Shown here: positions 47,524 through 64,000 of the stretch, one piece after another
How the letters are laid out: each line of letters starts with the position of its first letter
Position numbering within the stretch: position 1 is the stretch's first letter
Source: Streptomyces spiroverticillatus
Lineage (GTDB): Bacteria > Actinomycetota > Actinomycetes > Streptomycetales > Streptomycetaceae
Reading direction: 5' to 3'
Assembly: GCA_014650415.1 (NCBI GenBank)
Contig: BMUX01000003.1
Location: 248,001 to 312,000 of the forward strand
Length of the DNA: 64,000 nucleotides
Program-made: the position numbers and the translations under genes
Notes under the pieces: model-generated
Databases searched by the model: none
Seen by the model: the letters and a program-made list of their open reading frames with translations, nothing else
What the model was told of the DNA's origin: nothing

Positions 47524-48312
47524 TCACCCCACCGCCCCCAGGATCGGCGCCCACGCCGGGCCCGTCAGGGCCGATGCGGCCTGCTGCGGGGTGAGCGGCG
47601 GGGCGGGGCGGGTCGGCTTCGGGGCGGTGGCGGAGGTGTCGGCCGCGTTCCACTGCACCAGCTGGATCTGCGCGCCCGTCGACTTCACCGTCAGGGTCGT
47701 CGTCCAGCGGTAGGCGGTCTCGCCGTCGGCGGGGTTCCGGTCGGCGATCTTCTCCGACATGAGGAGTGCGCCGCCGGGGAGGGTGGGACTGCTCGGGAGT
47801 TCCTTCAGCTCGCAGGTGTCGCCGTGATCGGGGTTGCCGAAGGTGTCCTCGCAGCTCAGGCCCTCGGCGTCGGCGAACGGCAGCTTCAGGCGCATCGCGG
47901 AGGCGCCGACGCGGGCCGGGCCGTGGCCGTCGTCGACGATCAGACCGCCGTTGGCGACCTTTCCGGCGGAGGGGTCGGCGGGGTTGTTGCTCTGGCCGTC
48001 CTTGTCGCTGAGGCGGGCGCCGGGGTACGTCTTCTCCAGGGCCTGAATCATCTGCGTACCGGAGACGGACGAGCGGGGCATGGCGAGCGCGACGGTCTCC
48101 AGCTCGCCGTCACCCCGGTGCAGCAGGTCCGGGACGATCAGTGCGGCCACGGCGATGGCGGCGCAAGCGCCCACGCCCGCACCGAAGTTGCGGCGGTTGC
48201 GGCGGCTGCGGCCCCGCTTGACGGCTCCGCCGACGAGGGCGGTCAGGTCCGGGTCAAGGCGGTCGGTCGTACGGTCCAGGGCATCTGCGAGGTCTGTTTC
48301 GAAGGAGGGCAT
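47524..48312 (-). CDS. Membrane protein next to sigma factor, putative anti-sigma or regulatory partner
   Basis: The protein has 262 residues. The N-terminal cytoplasmic segment (MPSFETDLADALDRTTDRLD, GGAVKRGRSRRNRR) is followed by one helix (GAGVGACAAIAVAALIVPDL) and an extracytoplasmic domain with two cysteines (LSCEDTF, DTCELKE). It starts 37 bp after the SigE-family sigma gene in the same direction. The arrangement suggests a membrane regulator of that sigma factor, but no zinc-binding anti-sigma motif is present. Confidence 0.7.
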   Translation of the reverse strand: MPSFETDLADALDRTTDRLDPDLTALVGGAVKRGRSRRNRRNFGAGVGACAAIAVAALIVPDLLHRGDGELETVALAMPRSSVSGTQMIQALEKTYPGARLSDKDGQSNNPADPSAGKVANGGLIVDDGHGPARVGASAMRLKLPFADAEGLSCEDTFGNPDHGDTCELKELPSSPTLPGGALLMSEKIADRNPADGETAYRWTTTLTVKSTGAQIQLVQWNAADTSATAPKPTRPAPPLTPQQAASALTGPAWAPILGAVG

Positions 48313-48349
48313 GCGGAAGTCGCCTTTTCGCTGGTAGGAAGCTGGGGGC

Positions 48350-48859
48350 TCAGTGCTGCGGGACGAGGTCGGACAGGCTGTCGCCCAGCAGCGCACGCGC
48401 TCGGGCGAGCGCCCGGGTGCCCTGGGAGCGGACCGCGCTGCTGCTCAGCTTCAGCATCCGCGCGGTCTCCTCGATGGAGTGCCCCTCCCAGTAGCGCAGC
48501 AGCAGAACTGCCCTGTCGCGGGGCGGGAGCTGGCCGAGCGCGTCCAGCAGGGTCAGCCGCAGGGCCGTGTCCGTGCCGCGCGCCGCGCTGTCGGGGAGGT
48601 TGCCGGTGGGGCGCTCACCCGTGCTGCCGCGCCGCTTGAGGGTGAGGAAGGTGCGGACGAGCACGGTCTGCGCGTACGCCGCCGGACTGTCGGCCCGCGA
48701 CACCTTCTTCCAGTGCACGTACACCCGGCTCAGGGTCTCCTGGACGAGGTCCTCCGCCAGGTGCGAGTCGCCCGCCGCGAGCACGTACGCCGAGCGGTAG
48801 AGCGCCTTCGCCCGCGCCCCCACGAACTCCAGGTACTGGTCCTCCTGCGCTGCCTTCAC
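48350..48859 (-). CDS. SigE-family (SACP-type ECF) RNA polymerase sigma factor
   Basis: The protein has 169 residues from GTG 48859. Region 2 reads LYRSAYVLAAGDSHLAEDLV and QETLSRVYVHWKKVSR; region 4 reads LGQLPPRDRAVLLLRYWEGH and SIEETARMLKLSSSAVRSQG. This matches the actinobacterial SigE-like subgroup (not SigE of S. coelicolor itself). It probably controls the downstream membrane-protein gene and other targets. Confidence 0.93.
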   Translation of the reverse strand: MKAAQEDQYLEFVGARAKALYRSAYVLAAGDSHLAEDLVQETLSRVYVHWKKVSRADSPAAYAQTVLVRTFLTLKRRGSTGERPTGNLPDSAARGTDTALRLTLLDALGQLPPRDRAVLLLRYWEGHSIEETARMLKLSSSAVRSQGTRALARARALLGDSLSDLVPQH

Positions 48860-48976
48860 TCGGCCCCCGCCTGCTCTCTGTCGCTCTGATCGCCGTGCAT
48901 ACCCTGCTGACTACGCGAGTCGCCGGGATGTCGCGCACGGGACCGAACTTCTTCGCGGCGGGGCATGCCGGTGGGC

Positions 48977-49342
48977 TCAGCTGACCGCGCCGGGCCCCTT
49001 CGCGGTCGCCCGCAGCAGATCCCGTACGAGATCGAAGTCCACGCTCTCCGCCTTCCGGAACCGCAGACACCCCTTGCCCATGTCGTGCCCGGCGAGCCGC
49101 CCGGCGAAGGCCTCCCGCACGTCCTCGCGCAGGAGGTAGAGGGAGATGTACTGCTTCTGGCTCGCGAAGGCGATCTCGCCGGTGCCGTCCCGCTCGTACA
49201 CGGGCATGCCGTACGCCATGACCTCGGCGAAGCCGGGCAGCTCGGCCCGGCACAGCTCCCGGAGCCGGCCGAGCGCCTCCCGGCGCTCCTCGGGGACCTC
49301 GGCGAGATATCCGTCCACGTCTGCCGCGCTGCTCTGCACCAT
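48977..49342 (-). CDS. DUF1801 (YdhG-like) protein
   Basis: The protein has 121 residues. It has the DUF1801 pattern: DVDGYLAEVPEERREALGRL, AYGMPVYERDG, IAFASQKQYISLYLL and MGKGCLRFRKAESVDFDLVR. The fold is small and alpha/beta; its role is unknown. The next gene (49362-49751) is a distant relative. Confidence 0.88.
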   Translation of the reverse strand: MVQSSAADVDGYLAEVPEERREALGRLRELCRAELPGFAEVMAYGMPVYERDGTGEIAFASQKQYISLYLLREDVREAFAGRLAGHDMGKGCLRFRKAESVDFDLVRDLLRATAKGPGAVS

Positions 49343-49361
49343 GAAGCGAGGGTATGCGCCA

Positions 49362-49751
49362 CTAACCCGCCGCGAGCCGGTCCCGCACCCGCGCCGCGGC
49401 CTCCGCGAGGAGCGCCGCGATGCGGGGGTCGGCCGCGTCCTCCGCCGCCCGGAGCTTGATGTGCCGGGCCTTCTTGCCGGTGCCCTCCAGCAGGCCGCCG
49501 CCGTCCAGCGCGGCCCCCTCCGCGAACATCAGATTCACGTGCCGCGCATGCAGTACGAGTCCCACGACGAGCCCCTTGTACGTTCCGGGCGCGAAGGTGA
49601 ACCCCAGCAGCCGAGCCCCCTCGTCCACCTCCTCCACGGCATCCGGCATCACCCCCCGAACCACCTCCCGCGCCCGCCGCGCGATCCCGGCCACCTCCTC
49701 CGAGGCCGCCCCCACCACCACGTCCCAGCCTTCCGGCCCTCGTCCCGTCAT
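49362..49751 (-). CDS. DUF1801-like hypothetical protein
   Basis: The protein has 129 residues. Segments VVRGVMPDAVEEVDEGARLL, HARHVNLMFAEGAALDGGGL and GTGKKARHIKLRAAEDAADP follow the DUF1801 fold, as seen in the neighbouring gene at 48977-49342. The start ATG 49751 is the first in frame. Its function is unknown. Confidence 0.8.
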   Translation of the reverse strand: MTGRGPEGWDVVVGAASEEVAGIARRAREVVRGVMPDAVEEVDEGARLLGFTFAPGTYKGLVVGLVLHARHVNLMFAEGAALDGGGLLEGTGKKARHIKLRAAEDAADPRIAALLAEAAARVRDRLAAG

Positions 49752-49806
49752 GGCCGGGACCCTAGCCAATGGAGATCCCACTCCCTGCGTACAGCGCCCG
49801 CCCCCT

Positions 49807-49846
49807 TGAGTACCCGTACTCAGGTGGGCCCCCGCGGGGGCCCACC
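49807..49846. promoter_or_regulatory. Two adjacent perfect inverted repeats in a divergent promoter region
   Basis: TGAGTACCCGTACTCA (49807-49822) is a perfect inverted repeat with a 2-bp centre, an operator-like structure. It abuts a 24-bp perfect palindrome, GGTGGGCCCCCG plus its complement (49823-49846). They lie between the leftward DUF1801-like gene and the rightward vapB. Confidence 0.55.
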
Positions 49847-49939
49847 GCCCCAAGGGACGGGGTGGTGGAAGGGGCACCGCCCAAGGGGACCGGACGGGGA
49901 CATACTGGTTCGCACACTTGATGTCTCCGGAGGTGCAGC

Positions 49940-50155
49940 ATGAGCAGGACCGTGATAGACGTCGATGACGCCCTCCTCGCCGACGTGGCCCAGGCCCTGG
50001 GGACGAGCACCAAGAAGGACACCGTGAACTCTGCCCTGCGGGAGGTCCTGGAGACCCGGCGGCGTGCGCTGGCCCTGACCCGTCTGCGGGCCTCGGCAGC
50101 GGAAGGCGCCTTCGACCTGGAGTTCCTGGAGGACAAGAGGAACTACCGGCGGTGA
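49940..50155 (+). CDS. vapB: VapB-type antitoxin (ribbon-helix-helix)
   Basis: The protein has 71 residues. MSRTVIDVDDALLADVAQAL is followed by GTSTKKDTVNSALREVLETR, the typical VapB_antitoxin form (DNA-binding strand and helices). The toxin-binding C-terminus is FDLEFLEDKRNYRR. CCGGAGG lies 6 bp before the ATG. It overlaps the vapC relic by GTGA, the usual vapBC junction. With its toxin destroyed, it may now be an orphan repressor. Confidence 0.9.
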   Translation: MSRTVIDVDDALLADVAQALGTSTKKDTVNSALREVLETRRRALALTRLRASAAEGAFDLEFLEDKRNYRR

Positions 50156-50355
50156 GCGCCGCACAGTTCCTGATCGACACACCTGTCCGCTGATAGACCC
50201 GGCGTTCTTCTTCAGCGCCCGGAGTGCGGCGGACCGGGCACGGGGCGTCGAGGACATAGGGCCTCACCCTCCTGCACCGCGACCGCGACTTCGAGTGCGT
50301 GGCAGCCGTCACCGGGCAGGCCCTCCAGTGGTACGGGCCACAGGCAGGCAAGTAG
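50152..50355 (+). pseudogene. vapC: vapC toxin pseudogene (PIN domain with internal deletions)
   Basis: The start GTG overlaps vapB and gives MSAAQFLIDT, the PIN entry with the first acidic residue, and then a stop at 50191-50193. Downstream, AFFFSARSAADRARGVEDI (about 50195-50250) and LTLLHRDRDFECVAAVTGQA to a TAG at 50353-50355 match the middle and end of VapC in two other frames. About half the usual 130 codons are missing. No active PIN ribonuclease can be made. Confidence 0.85.
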
Positions 50356-50411
50356 CGCTCCCGCACAACCGCTTCGGGCGGGGTGATGGCTGCCCGGAGG
50401 GCATGCCATCA

Positions 50412-50432
50412 GGGGCGCGGGGAACTGCGCGA
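50412..50432. repeat. Dispersed Streptomyces repeat, copy 3 (core only, inverted)
   Basis: GGGGCGCGGGGAACTGCGCG followed by A is the reverse complement of the core in copies 1 and 2. The surrounding 50356-50548 holds no gene. Confidence 0.85.
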
Positions 50433-50548
50433 CCAGCCACGACGGGCCCGCGCAGGACCGAGACCACGGCACCCCCGCACGGGACAAAGACCAACCGACC
50501 CGCCCGCACGCAGACCGCGACCGCGCCCCGCCCGCACAGCGCCAGAGC

Positions 50549-51058
50549 TCACTCCCCCTCGCACGCCGCCCGGCGGAAGTCCTCCAGCGTGCCCGTCGTG
50601 AAGACGTCCGGGGCGGACGGCGTCGCGTAGCGGACCTGGCCCGGTTTCAGGGTCGAGAGGTCTTCCGGGGTGAAGCTGACGGCGCCCGTCGACCAGGAGT
50701 TGTCGTCGGTCGCGCCGTACAGGCGGTACGTCACGCGAGGGACCAGGGGCTTCGGCGGACTATCCGCGGTCCAGCCGTCCCCGTCCGCCCCGGACAGGGG
50801 CCACGTCGCGAACTTGTCCGGCGTCCCGGACCTGCTCCAGCTCCCCTCGGGCTCCGCCTCCGGCGGCCCCGCAGGGACGTGCAGCACCGCCCGGTCCATC
50901 GGCGCCTCGCAGCCCTGCACGACCCCCATCGGCCGGCCGTCCTCCCCGACCGTGATCCCGGTCATGCCGGACACAGGCACCGTGCACCCTGTCAGGAGTA
51001 CGAGCAGCGGTACGGGCAACAGCACACCAACGAGCGGAATGCGGCGGCGATTCGACAC
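50549..51058 (-). CDS. Putative lipoprotein, unassigned
   Basis: The protein has 169 residues from GTG 51058. The N-terminus MSNRRRIPLVGVLLPVPLLV leads into a lipobox LLTGC (lipidated Cys near residue 25). The mature part is beta-rich with no recognised domain (VTYRLYGATDDNSWSTGAVS, SFTPEDLSTLKPGQVRYATP). It is probably attached to the outer face of the membrane. It is co-directional with the giant surface protein but separated from it by a very strong terminator. Confidence 0.8.
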   Translation of the reverse strand: MSNRRRIPLVGVLLPVPLLVLLTGCTVPVSGMTGITVGEDGRPMGVVQGCEAPMDRAVLHVPAGPPEAEPEGSWSRSGTPDKFATWPLSGADGDGWTADSPPKPLVPRVTYRLYGATDDNSWSTGAVSFTPEDLSTLKPGQVRYATPSAPDVFTTGTLEDFRRAACEGE

Positions 51059-51088
51059 AGAAGTCCCCCCGAGGACGACGGTCCGGGT

Positions 51089-51133
51089 GCGACGACGCGC
51101 CCCCCGCCACAGAGGCGGGGGGCGCGTCGTCGC
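51089..51133 (-). terminator. Very strong terminator after giant surface protein gene
   Basis: A perfect 20-bp stem (51089-51108 with 51114-51133) with an ACAGA loop lies 24 bp after the stop codon of the giant gene. It separates this gene from the lipoprotein gene. Confidence 0.88.
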
Positions 51134-51156
51134 GTCACGTCAGAGGGAGCGTAAGG

Positions 51157-64000
<12,844 letters not shown>

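Overview
The window is from a high-GC actinomycete, almost certainly Streptomyces. Third codon positions are strongly G/C, many genes start with GTG and are coupled by 4-bp GTGA/ATGA overlaps, and the gene set (SigE-family sigma factor, ANTAR and STAS regulators, a HATPase anti-sigma-like protein, DUF6328, DUF2382, and a short repeat familiar from Streptomyces chromosomes) fits that genus. All assignments come from reading the sequence; no database search was run.

Left flank (1-10.6 kb). It opens with a nucleotide-sugar/glycan cluster: the end of a WecG/TagA glycosyltransferase, a GDP-mannose-epimerase-like enzyme and a UDP-sugar dehydrogenase carrying two compensating frameshifts. Then come a membrane Fe-S oxidoreductase of the EtfD type, a polytopic membrane protein, a secreted His-rich protein, a Yip1 protein, a coupled dcd-phosphoribosyltransferase pair and a small zinc-ribbon protein.

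tRNA-Gly island (10.6-21.2 kb). A tRNA-Gly(CCC) gene at 10577-10650 has its last 43 bp repeated exactly at 21159-21201. The 10.5 kb between is an integrated element that has lost its integrase. It holds a transposase remnant, a decayed 0.4-0.55 kb internal duplication and a stress/regulatory cargo: CsbD, three small hydrophobic proteins, a PRC-barrel protein, DUF6328, a STAS protein, two paralogous acetyltransferase-like proteins and three ANTAR regulators, two of them with GAF domains.

Middle (21.2-31 kb). A TetR gene faces a monooxygenase gene across four repeated operator-like sites. After them lie a VOC protein, a DUF4267 protein, an XRE regulator facing an alpha/beta hydrolase, an ATP-dependent DNA ligase, a blasticidin-S-deaminase-like protein with an altered zinc ligand coupled to a rhodanese, a small membrane protein and a secreted tripeptidyl-aminopeptidase-type hydrolase.

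Cation homeostasis (31-44.7 kb). A complete mrpA(B)CDEFG antiporter operon, all coupled by 4-bp overlaps, follows a very G-rich leader. Its MrpC has a long Pro/Ala/Asp tail. A DUF2382 protein, a large STAND-LuxR regulator, an anti-sigma-like ATPase and a second monovalent-cation antiporter with a TrkA-C regulatory subunit follow.

Right flank (44.7-64 kb). It carries a CatB-type acetyltransferase, a GNAT protein whose C-terminus is encoded by a dispersed repeat, an M23 peptidase, a SigE-family sigma factor with a membrane partner, relics of two toxin-antitoxin systems (yoeB and vapC fragments; vapB intact), a lipoprotein, and a giant surface protein of more than 4,270 residues. That protein has about 31 DUF11-like repeats ending in an LPHTG sorting signal, and its gene runs off the right edge.
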